Position numbers and translations under genes: made by a program
Notes under the pieces: model-generated
Told to the model about the DNA's origin: nothing
Databases searched by the model: none
Seen by the model: the letters and a program-made list of their open reading frames with translations, nothing else
Source of the DNA: Limnohabitans sp. TEGF004
GTDB lineage: Bacteria; Pseudomonadota; Gammaproteobacteria; Burkholderiales; Burkholderiaceae_C
Length of the DNA: 64,000 nucleotides
Assembly: GCF_027924965.1 (NCBI RefSeq)
Contig: NZ_AP027057.1
Location: forward strand, 62,001-126,000
Direction of reading: 5' to 3'
Part shown: piece by piece, positions 33,866 through 43,600 of the stretch
Layout: each line of letters starts with the position of its first letter
Numbering within the stretch: the first letter of the stretch is position 1

Positions 33866-34459
33866 ATGGAACTCAAACGCATTACTTGTTCACTGTTGTT
33901 CGTTGTTTCGATGACTTCATTTGGGCAGGGCATACCCGTTTATGACAACACATCTGTCTTAACAGCTATTCAACAGCTGCTTGCTTGGGAAAAACAGTAT
34001 CAGCAGATGTATCAGCAATACATGAATCAGCTCCAGCAAATCCAGCAGCAGCAACAGCAAATTGCAAACATGAGCGGAACGCGAATGTTGGGCATGGCAA
34101 ACAACGGGATCACAAATCCAATTCTGAGCGGTGACATTCAGCAGCAAATGAGCCAAGCCAAATCAAAACAAGCGCTTATCAATACGACAGGCCAGCAGTT
34201 AAGGAACCTTATGCAAGCCAGCCAGGCACGATCCGCGCAAATCCAAGGATTGATGGGGGCCATCAACCAGACAAACGACGCCAAAGGAATTGCAGAACTG
34301 ACAGCGCGTATCCAAGCTGAACAAGTCATGACTGCGAACGAAGAAAAAGAAGCACAGCTTCTCAATCAGCTAAAGGTCTTGCAGCACGAACAACGCGACG
34401 AAGACTTCAAAGAAGAAAGCCGAAAAGTTCTCCGACGAACCCGTAGCGCATTTGACTAA
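33866..34459 (+). CDS. virB5: VirB5-family minor pilin
   Basis: This 197-residue exported protein has a signal peptide (ends near TSFGQG), then PVYDNTSVLTAIQQLLAWEKQYQQMYQQYMNQL with a run of glutamines. The rest is helical with a central loop and long C-terminal coiled coil. This is the VirB5/TrbJ layout: a minor component at the pilus tip that helps contact recipients. The Gln-rich coiled coil is stronger than usual. It is followed by a 34-base gap before virB8. The TrbJ family is the alternative label. Confidence 0.78.
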   Translation: MELKRITCSLLFVVSMTSFGQGIPVYDNTSVLTAIQQLLAWEKQYQQMYQQYMNQLQQIQQQQQQIANMSGTRMLGMANNGITNPILSGDIQQQMSQAKSKQALINTTGQQLRNLMQASQARSAQIQGLMGAINQTNDAKGIAELTARIQAEQVMTANEEKEAQLLNQLKVLQHEQRDEDFKEESRKVLRRTRSAFD

Positions 34460-34493
34460 ATGTGCGTTCGTTGATGTGCCTGTGATTATTTGA

Positions 34494-35183
34494 ATGAGTT
34501 ATATGAGCAAAGATCAACTGACTAAAACCCCCGGCATGGCATTTGAAGCAGTAATTGCACATCGTGCTTACAAAAGTGAGCGCCGTGCATGGCTTGTTGC
34601 TGGTGTTGCATCAGCCACAGCGGTAATAGCAGTTACCGCCGTCGCCGTCATGGTTCCTCTGAAGCAAGTCGTCCCACATTTGGTGTATGTGGATAAGGAA
34701 ACTGGCGCAACGCAAGTTGTTAGCGTCGTTGATAGTCGCACGGTTGGCAACGACGACATCAATGCACGTTACTGGCTGGCCCGCTATGTGAAGGCTCGCG
34801 AAAGCTATCTCTATAAGCTTTTGCAAGAGGATTACGACCTCACCATGGCGCTCAGTTCGCCAACTGTAGGTGGTGACTACTCTTCTATCTACGAAGGCCC
34901 AAATAACAAATCAACGCGCTTAGTTGATGCTGTAGAAGAGCGTATTCACATCATCAGTGCCGAACCAACACCCGGTGTTTCAGGTCGCGGCACCGTGCGG
35001 TTTGAAAAGACAACGTGGCGCGTTGGTCTTCGTCAAGCAGAGAAGACAGAGACGTATCAAGCTGACGTTGCCTTTGAATGGAAGCCAATTACGGGTTGGG
35101 GCGTAAATGACTTGCTCAAAAACCCATTGGGTTTTGCGGTCACTGCATATCGCGCAACACCTGAGATGGCAGCAGCACGATGA
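34494..35183 (+). CDS. virB8: VirB8-family inner-membrane assembly protein
   Basis: This 229-residue bitopic protein has a short cytoplasmic N-terminus, one membrane helix (AWLVAGVASATAVIAVTAVAVMVP, about 30-55) and an NTF2-like periplasmic domain that contains VPHLVYVDKETG, ARYWLARYVKARESY and the C-terminal NPLGFAVTAYR. It nucleates the channel and links VirB4, VirB9 and VirB10. A second ATG at 34503 may be used instead. Its stop overlaps virB9 by four bases. Confidence 0.92.
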   Translation: MSYMSKDQLTKTPGMAFEAVIAHRAYKSERRAWLVAGVASATAVIAVTAVAVMVPLKQVVPHLVYVDKETGATQVVSVVDSRTVGNDDINARYWLARYVKARESYLYKLLQEDYDLTMALSSPTVGGDYSSIYEGPNNKSTRLVDAVEERIHIISAEPTPGVSGRGTVRFEKTTWRVGLRQAEKTETYQADVAFEWKPITGWGVNDLLKNPLGFAVTAYRATPEMAAAR

Positions 35184-36085
35184 AACGCGCAACCATACTT
35201 TTTCTTACCTTGTTCGCACTTGTTGCGCAGGCTGATTTGGTTCCCGTTAAAGGGCAGTCAGATTTGCGGGTCCGCTATGCCGATTACAAGCCAGACGATG
35301 TTGTTGTTGTCGCAGTTGCCTTGGGCGTAATGACACGCGTGGTTCTGAATTCAGACGAAACCATTGTGAAGGCTGAGCCCGGCTTCCCGAGTAACTGCGA
35401 GAGAGCGGGCGACGAATGGTGCATCAAGGCAGAGCCGGGCACTAATCAAATCTGGGTGAATCCACGCAGCCGTGCAACCAAAAACAATCTAGAAATTAGC
35501 ACCAACAAGCGGGATTACAGCCTCAAATTCGTGGTGATGCCGGGCCAAGAAAACGCACCTACTGTTTACTACCGGGTGATCTTCAGATATGCCTTGCCGC
35601 CCGTTCCAATGAAAGTTGCAGCGAAAGGCGCACCAGACATGCCTGCGGCAGAAGAGGCTGCGCCTGATGTCCAGTCGCAAGATTTCTCGGAACCAATTGT
35701 CCGTAACGCAAATTACTCAAAGCAGACAGCAGCAGATTCTGAAGAAATTGCCCCAAGTGTCGTGTTTGATGACGGACGTTTTACGTATTTTCGTTATCCC
35801 AAGAACCGCGAAATTCCTGCAATTTTTGCTATTGGTCCAGCAGGCGAAGAAATACGCGTGAATACCCATTCAGCCCGTTTGAGCGCTGACCCTGAGAACC
35901 CAAAAGCTCGCGTAACCAACGACTATTTGGTTGTTCAGCGCTTGTCTAAAAAGTTCATCCTTCGACTCGGCTCAGCTGTGGTGAACATCCTCAACGAAGA
36001 GTTTGATGCAAACGGTATCGAAACATGGAACGGCACGACTACGCCTAACTTGGTTCGTAAAAACAAGGCAGTGGAGCCGAAATGA
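35180..36085 (+). CDS. virB9: VirB9-family outer-membrane core protein
   Basis: This 301-residue periplasmic protein has a signal peptide (MKRATILFLTLFALVAQA), the N-terminal CagX domain with DLRVRYADYKPDDVVVV, and the C-terminal domain beginning near VVFDDGRFTYFRYPKNREIPAIFAI and ending with QRLSKKFILRLGSAVVNI. In other systems VirB9 forms the outer-membrane ring with VirB7 and VirB10. No VirB7 lipoprotein gene is seen between virB6 and virB8. It overlaps both neighbours by four bases. Confidence 0.92.
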   Translation: MKRATILFLTLFALVAQADLVPVKGQSDLRVRYADYKPDDVVVVAVALGVMTRVVLNSDETIVKAEPGFPSNCERAGDEWCIKAEPGTNQIWVNPRSRATKNNLEISTNKRDYSLKFVVMPGQENAPTVYYRVIFRYALPPVPMKVAAKGAPDMPAAEEAAPDVQSQDFSEPIVRNANYSKQTAADSEEIAPSVVFDDGRFTYFRYPKNREIPAIFAIGPAGEEIRVNTHSARLSADPENPKARVTNDYLVVQRLSKKFILRLGSAVVNILNEEFDANGIETWNGTTTPNLVRKNKAVEPK

Positions 36086-37455
36086 ACGAAATAGACCGCA
36101 TGGTTGAAGGCCCAAATCCAGACATCAATTCGATTGGCGCACAGCCGCGCAAGGTGTCTTGGAAAGTGATTGGCTTCGCCGTTTTTTGTATCGTGCTTTT
36201 TGTTATTGCAATAGTTTTTGCTTTGCGAATGCTTGGCCATAAAGCAGTTTCATTGGTCGAGCCGCAGAAGAAAGAGGTTGTGGCACCACCTCCACCCAAA
36301 GGCGCAGCTAGTTTCGCCGCAGAGCCATTTACAGCTCAAGGTGCTGATGTTGGACCTCAAGGCGGCACATCTGCATCAAATGGGAAGAAGTGCGAAGACT
36401 CGGTGTTGATAGACAAAAACACCGGAAGACCAGTTAAGGACGCAAACGGCACATCGATTCTGGTGAATTGCCAAGGCGTTGTGATTGGAGCGAAGATTCC
36501 AGCCCCTCAGAACACAGGCAACGCAACACAACCAAAATTCGACAACGGTCAAACAAAGCCACTTGATCGTTATAGCGGGGACATTTCTCTTTCTAGCGGC
36601 TCTTCAAATGGTCCGGCCCAAGCCATGGGTGTCAAAGGTTTAGGCGGATTCGGCTTGCCCGGTGGCTTTCCTGCGCCTCCCACAGATTCCACCAAAACCA
36701 TCATGGACCATCTGCAACGTCTACAAAACCCATCACAAGCGAACGGGGCGGCTTTGCAAGGAGGTGGACAACAGCAAGGTGCGTCTGCAAATGCACAGGG
36801 GCCAGTTGGCAATAACCTCAGTGGGGCGAATACTCCAAAAGCTATTGCCGCAAAGACGATTGATGAGAACCGCGTCATTTCTAAGGGCGCTCAAATTGAT
36901 TGCGCTTTGACGACTCGCGTGGTGACAGACATAAGCGGATTCGCCTCATGCATCGTCACTTCTAACGTGTATTCAGCGAATGGTCGAACTTTGCTGATTG
37001 AGCGCATGAGCGAAGTTCAAGGGGAATACGGAGCCTCTGGCCAGCCCGGTCAGCGCCGTGTTTTTGTTCTTTGGACACGTATTCGGATGCCCGGGGGCGT
37101 CACCATTGACTTGAACAGCCCCTCAACAGACTCATTGGGCGCAGCAGGCATGGACGGCCTCATTGATAACCGCTGGTGGGAGCGTATTGGTTCCGCGTAC
37201 ATGCTGTCTTTTTACAAAGACATCATGGCGTACGAGATTGCCAAGAACACGAACACCAACACTTCTGGTGGTGCCACGGTCCTTCAAAACACCACCCAAA
37301 CTTCATCAAGCTTGGCCGAGAAAGTGTTGTCTCAGTCGATCAACATCAAACCGACTCTGTATGCGAATCAAGGCGACCGCGTCGCTATTTATGTCGCTCG
37401 TGATTTGGAATTCAAGGAAGTCTATGACGTTGTTAAATCCAAACGCGAACAGTGA
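36082..37455 (+). CDS. virB10: VirB10/TrbI-family channel protein
   Basis: This 457-residue protein spans the cell envelope. It has a cytoplasmic N-terminus, one membrane helix (VIGFAVFCIVLFVIAIVFAL, about 29-48), a Pro-rich periplasmic linker, and the C-terminal beta-barrel domain beginning near VISKGAQIDCALTTRVVTDISG. The core then continues with the outer-membrane antenna and ends in YVARDLEFKEVYDVV. It transduces ATP energy from VirB4/VirB11 to the outer channel. The last 32 bases overlap the start of virB11. Confidence 0.93.
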   Translation: MNEIDRMVEGPNPDINSIGAQPRKVSWKVIGFAVFCIVLFVIAIVFALRMLGHKAVSLVEPQKKEVVAPPPPKGAASFAAEPFTAQGADVGPQGGTSASNGKKCEDSVLIDKNTGRPVKDANGTSILVNCQGVVIGAKIPAPQNTGNATQPKFDNGQTKPLDRYSGDISLSSGSSNGPAQAMGVKGLGGFGLPGGFPAPPTDSTKTIMDHLQRLQNPSQANGAALQGGGQQQGASANAQGPVGNNLSGANTPKAIAAKTIDENRVISKGAQIDCALTTRVVTDISGFASCIVTSNVYSANGRTLLIERMSEVQGEYGASGQPGQRRVFVLWTRIRMPGGVTIDLNSPSTDSLGAAGMDGLIDNRWWERIGSAYMLSFYKDIMAYEIAKNTNTNTSGGATVLQNTTQTSSSLAEKVLSQSINIKPTLYANQGDRVAIYVARDLEFKEVYDVVKSKREQ

Positions 37456-38548
37456 CACGTTGAGTCGCGACGCGTCAGTCATTGAGCTGATGCGCCCGAT
37501 TACAGAGCTAATTGCAGCCAATCCGGGTGTGACAGAAGTAACTATGTATAAGCCCGGAGAGTTCTTTTTGTCCATTCATGGGCAATGGGAACGTCACTAT
37601 CTTCCAAGCATGAATTACAAACAATGTTTGGCCGTTGCTGAGAGCGTGGGATATCGATCAGATCAGGTAATTGGGTCACGGACACCATTGCTTTCTGCAA
37701 CTTTGCCCAACGGTGAACGCATGCAAATTGTGGTCCCACCTGCTGTTGAGCCCGGGACTATTAGTTTTTCAATACGTATCCCGTCAACCGATATTCGCTC
37801 ACTTGAGCAGTACGAGGCAGACGGAGCATTTGAGCGCTTTGTCTGGGTGGAGTCTCAAGCGTTGCAAAACAAGCCAGAAGGACTCAATATGACAGACAAG
37901 CACCTTTGCGCTCTTTTGTCAGACCGGAAGCTCAAAGAGTTTCTGATCGCAGCAGTCATTGCCAAAAAGAACATTGCAGTAGTTGGTGACACAGGCTCAG
38001 GGAAGACAACGCTGATGAAGTCGATGTGCGAACACATTCCATCGACAGAACGATTGATCACCATTGAAGACGTGCGCGAATTGTTCTTACCGAAGCACGA
38101 CAACAAGGTTCACTTGATTTACAGCAAAGGCGGGCAGGGCGTTGCCAACGTCACTCCTGCCGACTTGATCGCATCCACGATGCGAATGAAGCCGGACCGT
38201 GTTTTGCTTGCAGAGCTGCGCGGCGGTGAGGCATTTGACTTCTTGAAGCTTTTGACCACCGGACACTCAGGGTCAATCACGAGTTATCACGCTGAAAGCT
38301 GTGCGCTTTCCTATGAACGTTACGTGTTCATGGCGAAGGAGCACCCAGATGCTGCAATCTTTACAGATGTTTCCTTGAAGCGCTTGGTGTCTCTCACGAT
38401 TGATGTCGTTATTCATATCACCTGCAAGAAGGTATATGACGACAAAGGCGAGGTTAAAGGCGTTGAACGCTTCGTGACTGAAGTGGACTTTGATCCAGCC
38501 AGAAAACTTGCGTTGCAAGTTGGCGAAGGGACGCTCCATCATGCGTGA
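37424..38548 (+). CDS. virB11: VirB11-family hexameric ATPase
   Basis: This 374-residue traffic ATPase at the cytoplasmic face switches the system between pilus making and DNA transfer. The N-terminal domain ends near residue 165. The C-terminal ATPase domain has Walker A GDTGSGKTTLMKSM (about 189), the Asp box TIEDVRELF, Walker B PDRVLLAELRGGEAFDFL and the His box TGHSGSITSYHA. The ATG at 37424 inside virB10 gives a normal family length; a longer frame to 37163 would merely read virB10 out of frame. The last eight bases overlap virD4. Confidence 0.93.
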   Translation: MTLLNPNANSDTLSRDASVIELMRPITELIAANPGVTEVTMYKPGEFFLSIHGQWERHYLPSMNYKQCLAVAESVGYRSDQVIGSRTPLLSATLPNGERMQIVVPPAVEPGTISFSIRIPSTDIRSLEQYEADGAFERFVWVESQALQNKPEGLNMTDKHLCALLSDRKLKEFLIAAVIAKKNIAVVGDTGSGKTTLMKSMCEHIPSTERLITIEDVRELFLPKHDNKVHLIYSKGGQGVANVTPADLIASTMRMKPDRVLLAELRGGEAFDFLKLLTTGHSGSITSYHAESCALSYERYVFMAKEHPDAAIFTDVSLKRLVSLTIDVVIHITCKKVYDDKGEVKGVERFVTEVDFDPARKLALQVGEGTLHHA

Positions 38549-40502
38549 TTTCAAACAACACCAGCACGTCTTGGCGACTATCGTCGTAGTCGCACTTGTG
38601 ATCGTTTGGCCTTACTTTACGGTGTGGGGATTCAATCTCTTTGGTTCCATGGAGTTTCCAAAGTCACCTCTCACCATCCTTGAATACTTCATCAGTTACG
38701 GATTTTCCAATCGCCGATTTAATCTAGCGATTGAGCTGGCGTTTGCTGTGATTTTTGTTATCGGTCTTCTGACCCTGATTTCGATTTACAAAGACCGTCG
38801 CGCCCTTCACGGTGATGCACGTTTCGCAACACTCAAGGAAGTTGAAGAAGCCGGACTTTTGGGTAAGCGCGGCCTCATCCTTGGAAAATTCAAGGGCAAA
38901 TATTTAGTCTTTGATGGTCAGCAGTTTGTGTTGCTTGCCGCCCCCACGCGCTCCGGGAAAGGCGTTGGTTGTGTGATTCCAAACTTGCTCAACTGGCAAG
39001 GATCAGTTGTTGGCCTCGACGTCAAACTTGAAAACTGGCAATTGACCAGCAAGTTCCGTCAAAAAATACTTGGGCAAGAGACCTACCTTTTCAACCCCTT
39101 TGCGGCAGACCGCAAAACTCATCGCTGGAATCCGCTAGACAGCGTCAGTCGAGACCCGTTTATCACTCCCGGTGATGTGTTGCAAATTGCTCAGATTTTT
39201 TACCCAAGCAAAGAGTCTGACAAGAATCGTTTTTTCAACGATCAAGCGCAAAACCTTTTCCTTGGTTTGACGCTGTACCTCATCGAAACAAATCATCCCC
39301 GTTGCACGTTGGGAGAAGTGTTTCGTCAAGGCTCTGGCTATGACAAGTCGCTGCCAAAGCACATCCACGACATTCTAGAAAAGACCCCAAATTTGAGCCG
39401 CCAATGTCGCGACGCCCTGAGCCGTGCTTTGTCAGCCCCAGAGGAAACATTTGGAAATATCAAGTCAAGCTTTGATGCGCCGCTTTTGATGTTTGCAAAT
39501 CCAATGGTGGATGCTGCAACAAGTGCCAGCGACTTTAGCCTTGCTGATATTCGCCGCAAGAAAATTTCAATCTATTTCGGTATTTCACCCAACCGCCTAG
39601 AAACGGCTGCACGCCTAATCAATTTGTTCTTCACTCAAACAATCAGTTTGAATACAGGCGTGTTGCCCGAAGCTGACAAGAGCTTGAAATATCAATGTTT
39701 GGTGTTGCTCGATGAGTTCACAGCATTTGGTCGAGTTGGCATTGTTGCCAAGGCCGTTTCATACATTGCTGGTTACAACTTGCGATTACTGACCATCATC
39801 CAAAGCAAATCGCAACTCGAAGGTGAGGGCCTTTATTCAAAAGCCGATGCTCGCAACATGATCACGAACCATGAAGTGCGAATTATTTTCCCTCCCGGCG
39901 ATGACCAAGAAGCAAAAGATGCGTCGGAAATGCTTGGCTACTACACAACTAAATCTGAATCTGTTTCATCAAACCATAGTGGCCACTTCTTGACAGTGAA
40001 CGGCAACTCATCTGGGGGCACCAGCATCAGCGATCAGCGCCGCGCACTGATGATGCCCCAAGAATTGAAGCAAATGCCTTCATCGCAGTCAATCATTGAC
40101 AAGCAGGGCACGCCCCCCGTGCTGTGCGACAAGGTACGTTACTTCGAAGACGCAGTGTTTATTGACCGCCTCAAGTCAGTGTCCCCATTACTTGCTGAGC
40201 TTGGTCGCAAAACCCCAACTAGAGACCAACTTGATGCTGCTCGCATTGCGGGTGAGCTTGCCTCGTTTGTCCCCAATGTTTTGCCACAAACCATTCCAGA
40301 TAACCAACTTGACTCTGAGAAGGAGAACGACGTGTTCGCCAATATGACAGAAGCAGAAATTGAAGCTGCGGCAGTTGCGCTTGCCGCAAAGCTTCCCGAC
40401 TTTGCCGCCCTTGATACACACGCCGATTTCAAGGCAGTGGTTCAAGAAGAATTTTTCAGCATGTTTTTTTCATCTGGAGGTGTCAGCCATGCGCGCATCT
40501 GA
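38541..40502 (+). CDS. virD4: VirD4/TraG-family coupling ATPase
   Basis: This 653-residue coupling protein recruits the relaxase-DNA complex to the channel and pumps DNA. It has two N-terminal membrane helices (LATIVVVALVIVWPYFTVWGF and FNLAIELAFAVIFVIGLLTLI), a Walker A variant APTRSGKGVGCVIPNLL (about residue 133), the partner VVGLDVKLENWQLTSKFRQ, and Walker B CLVLLDEFTAFGRVG. An Asp/Glu-rich C-terminal tail follows. Its presence shows that the T4SS moves DNA (conjugation) rather than only proteins. The last 14 bases overlap a small gene. Confidence 0.93.
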   Translation: MRDFKQHQHVLATIVVVALVIVWPYFTVWGFNLFGSMEFPKSPLTILEYFISYGFSNRRFNLAIELAFAVIFVIGLLTLISIYKDRRALHGDARFATLKEVEEAGLLGKRGLILGKFKGKYLVFDGQQFVLLAAPTRSGKGVGCVIPNLLNWQGSVVGLDVKLENWQLTSKFRQKILGQETYLFNPFAADRKTHRWNPLDSVSRDPFITPGDVLQIAQIFYPSKESDKNRFFNDQAQNLFLGLTLYLIETNHPRCTLGEVFRQGSGYDKSLPKHIHDILEKTPNLSRQCRDALSRALSAPEETFGNIKSSFDAPLLMFANPMVDAATSASDFSLADIRRKKISIYFGISPNRLETAARLINLFFTQTISLNTGVLPEADKSLKYQCLVLLDEFTAFGRVGIVAKAVSYIAGYNLRLLTIIQSKSQLEGEGLYSKADARNMITNHEVRIIFPPGDDQEAKDASEMLGYYTTKSESVSSNHSGHFLTVNGNSSGGTSISDQRRALMMPQELKQMPSSQSIIDKQGTPPVLCDKVRYFEDAVFIDRLKSVSPLLAELGRKTPTRDQLDAARIAGELASFVPNVLPQTIPDNQLDSEKENDVFANMTEAEIEAAAVALAAKLPDFAALDTHADFKAVVQEEFFSMFFSSGGVSHARI

Positions 40503-40674
40503 ACTTAAAACTAATTTCCCGTTTAATACCGATGGCTTGCCATCTGTACGCACAGAGCTGCGCGAACAACTTCCCTTGCCAAGTTTTGCGGGCGGTGAAT
40601 CTGTAAGCGATTCTGGTTTTGATTTAGGCGAGTTCAGCGAACAGATGCCAGCCATCCAAGAAGTGGCAGAGTAA
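40489..40674 (+). CDS. Small hypothetical protein, 61 aa
   Basis: This short frame begins at an ATG with TGGAGG in front, inside the end of virD4, and stops 2 bases before the large ArdC-TraC gene. It encodes a polar, mostly disordered protein with an acidic C-terminus (FDLGEFSEQMPAIQEVAE). The ribosome site and the tight fit between two genes favour real translation. It has no recognised family; a role as partner or coupling peptide for the primase gene is conceivable. Confidence 0.5.
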   Translation: MRASELKTNFPFNTDGLPSVRTELREQLPLPSFAGGESVSDSGFDLGEFSEQMPAIQEVAE

Positions 40675-40676
40675 AT

Positions 40677-43600
40677 ATGGCAACCGAACAACAACGTCGC
40701 GACGTTCGCCAAGAGTTAACGGACGAACTGATCAAGCTGATTGAGACAGGTACGGCTCCGTGGCAAAAGCCTTGGGACGCAACTGCAGCTGCAGCAGCTT
40801 TGCAACTTCCTCAAAATCCAGTCACTGGCAAGCCTTACAAGGGCGGAAACTCTATTCAACTCTTGATTGCTGCCTCAAAAATGGGGCAGGGCGAAGACCC
40901 TCGCTGGTGTACGTACAAACAAGCCCAAGCTGAAGGCTGGCAAGTCAAGAAGGGCGCTAAAGCACAAACGATTCAATACTGGAAATGGGATCGTGAAGAG
41001 AAGCGACCCAACCCCGTCACTGGAAAGTCAGAAACCGTTTCTGTGAAGCTTGAAGTCCCGTCCGCTTTCTACGCATCCGTATTTCACGCATCGCAAATTG
41101 ATGGTATTCCGGCGTACGAGGCTCCAACAGTGGCCCGCGAAGAGTGGGAAACCGTTGAGCTGGCAGAGAAGATCATCGCGCAAAGCGGTGCTCGAATTGT
41201 TCACGACCAACTAGACCGTGCTTTTTACTCGCCTAGTGCCGATGACATTCATATGCCACCACGCGCAGCGTTTTCTTCGAGCTTGGATTACTACGAAGTT
41301 CTGTTGCACGAAATTGGTCACTGGTCTGGGCACGAAAGTCGCCTTAACCGTGATTTGAGCGGTGGTTTCGGTAGCGCCTCTTACGCACGCGAAGAGCTTC
41401 GTGCTCAGCTCGCCAGCTTGTTCATTAGTGCCGAGCTTGGTGTTCCATTCAACCCAGAGCGCCACGCTGCGTATCAAGGTAGTTGGATTGCTGCTTTGAA
41501 AGACGACAAAAACGAGATTTATCAAGCAGCGTCTCAAGCCCACAAGATTGCAGAGTTTGTGATTGGCTTGAGTCAGTCGCCCACCCAAGAGCAAGCCCAA
41601 GAAGCAGTTGTGCATGAAACGCCCGTAGTCGAGGCTCAAGTCCTTGGCTATGGCGTTCCACCTCAGAAGGATCGTGTCATGGCCACTCAAGATTTCGAAA
41701 AAATCACGTACGAACAAACGGCTGATGCACTCAGCTTCATCTCACCCAACACCGGGCGCGATGAGTGGGCCAAGATAGGCATGGCCATCAAAAGTGAATT
41801 TCCCGGTGAAGATGGTTTTTCGTTGTTTGATAACTGGAGCCAAAGCGGGGAAAGCTATAAGGCTTCATCAGCAGACTCCACTTGGAAAAGCATCAAAGCC
41901 GATGGTGGTGTAACTATTGCCACGCTTTTCAAAGAAGCCATGGATGGCGGCTGGAAACCAGACCAGAAAACGCAAGAGCGTATGAGTCGACCAGCACCAG
42001 CACCAAGCCCAGAACGTGCCGAGGCTGCTGCCAAAGAAGCCGCGCTCAAGCTTGCAAAGCAAGAGCAAACGGCCGCACAAGCTGCAGAGCTTTGGGATGC
42101 GGGCTCGCCAGATGTGATTACCCCGTATCTTGACCGCAAAGGCGTTGGCAGCTACGGCCTTCGCGCAATGCCCAATGGAGTGCTCTTGGTGCCTTTGGTG
42201 GACGAAGAGGGCAAGCTATGGAACGTACAACGAATTCTGACTCAACGACCAGAAAACGCAGACACAGATAAGTTTTATCTCAAAGACGGTCGTAAGTCCG
42301 GCTTATTTCATCTGATTGGTGAGATTACTGACGAGCGCCCAATTTTGTTTGCTGAAGGTTATGCCACTGGCGCGAGTCTCTATGAAGCAACGGGTAACCC
42401 TGTTGTTGTAACTTTCGACTCCGGCAATTTGGTTCGCGTCGCGAAAGTGTTCCGTGGTTTTTATCCGCAGAAACCAATGATCATCTGTGGGGATGACGAT
42501 GTACAAAACACCTATAACGCAGGCCGCGCCAAGGCGATTGAGGCGGGCGCAGCGATAAACGCTACCGTAGTTTTTCCGACCGCAGATGGCTTTACGGGCA
42601 AAGACTTCAATGATTTGCATGACCAGTACGGGCACGAGAATGGCGACAAGTTGATTAATGCACTTATTGGGCAGACAAATCCAGTTGTTGATCCTGTTTC
42701 AGCTTCTGAGCAAGAAAGCGTGGCCACACCCGTCGAAGCTATTGCCCCGGTCGACATGCCATTAACGCCTGAAGTCGAGCAAGCATCTCCAAAAATTGAG
42801 TCACCTGCGTTGGAACTTGATTCAACTGAGGACGCAGCCCCTGCCTCAACGGAGGAAAAGGCAGAGTCTGAGTTGATCAACTCCGTTGAGAACGAAGAAA
42901 TAACACCTGTTGTTGCTCCAACAATCGGTGGCGTTGCGCTGTTTGACACAGTGATGGAACGCCTCAAAGAACAATTCCTGTTTGCCGAAGGTAAGTTTTA
43001 TTTCCGCGACAAGAAAACCACCTTGGCTTTTATTGATGACGGCAAGACATTCAAAACAGAGCACAGCAGTCCCGAAGTCGTGCAAGCAATCGTTGCTCTC
43101 GCACAAGCCAAAGGCTGGAAACAACTACACCTGAATGGCACACCTGAATTTTTGAGTCGCGCATGGATTGAGGCTTCTTTGATCGGCTTAAAAGTAACTG
43201 GATACACACCAGAACCCGTTGACCGTGCAAAGCTCCAAGAGCGCATTGCGGTGCTAGTTAAAGACGGCATAGCAGTCCCCACTGTGGCGCTTAAGCAAGC
43301 TACTGAAGCCAACCCCGTCCGCAACAACGAACCAACCCCATTGGTTGCCAAAAATCAAAGCGGAGAACCCGTGATGGTTTCTCAAATACGTGCGGAGTTG
43401 CGTGCAAAGGGCGTGACGGAAGTAGCGGCCGTAGAGACAACGATTGCATCACTGTCATCGGTTTTGAAAACACCAAGAGCCTACGTTGGGGTTTTGCTGG
43501 AGCATGGCCCTGCTCCATACAAGTTCAACAAAGACGACAAACGCAACAACTATTACGCCAAACTGAAAACGAATAAGGGCGAAGAGGTGATTTGGGGTGT

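Noticed and set aside
33990..34080. CAG-rich tandem repeat
   Set aside because: It is ordinary coding sequence for the Gln-rich coiled coil of VirB5, not a non-coding repeat.
37163..37423. N-terminal extension of VirB11
   Set aside because: This part only reads virB10 out of frame; the protein has normal family length when started at 37424.
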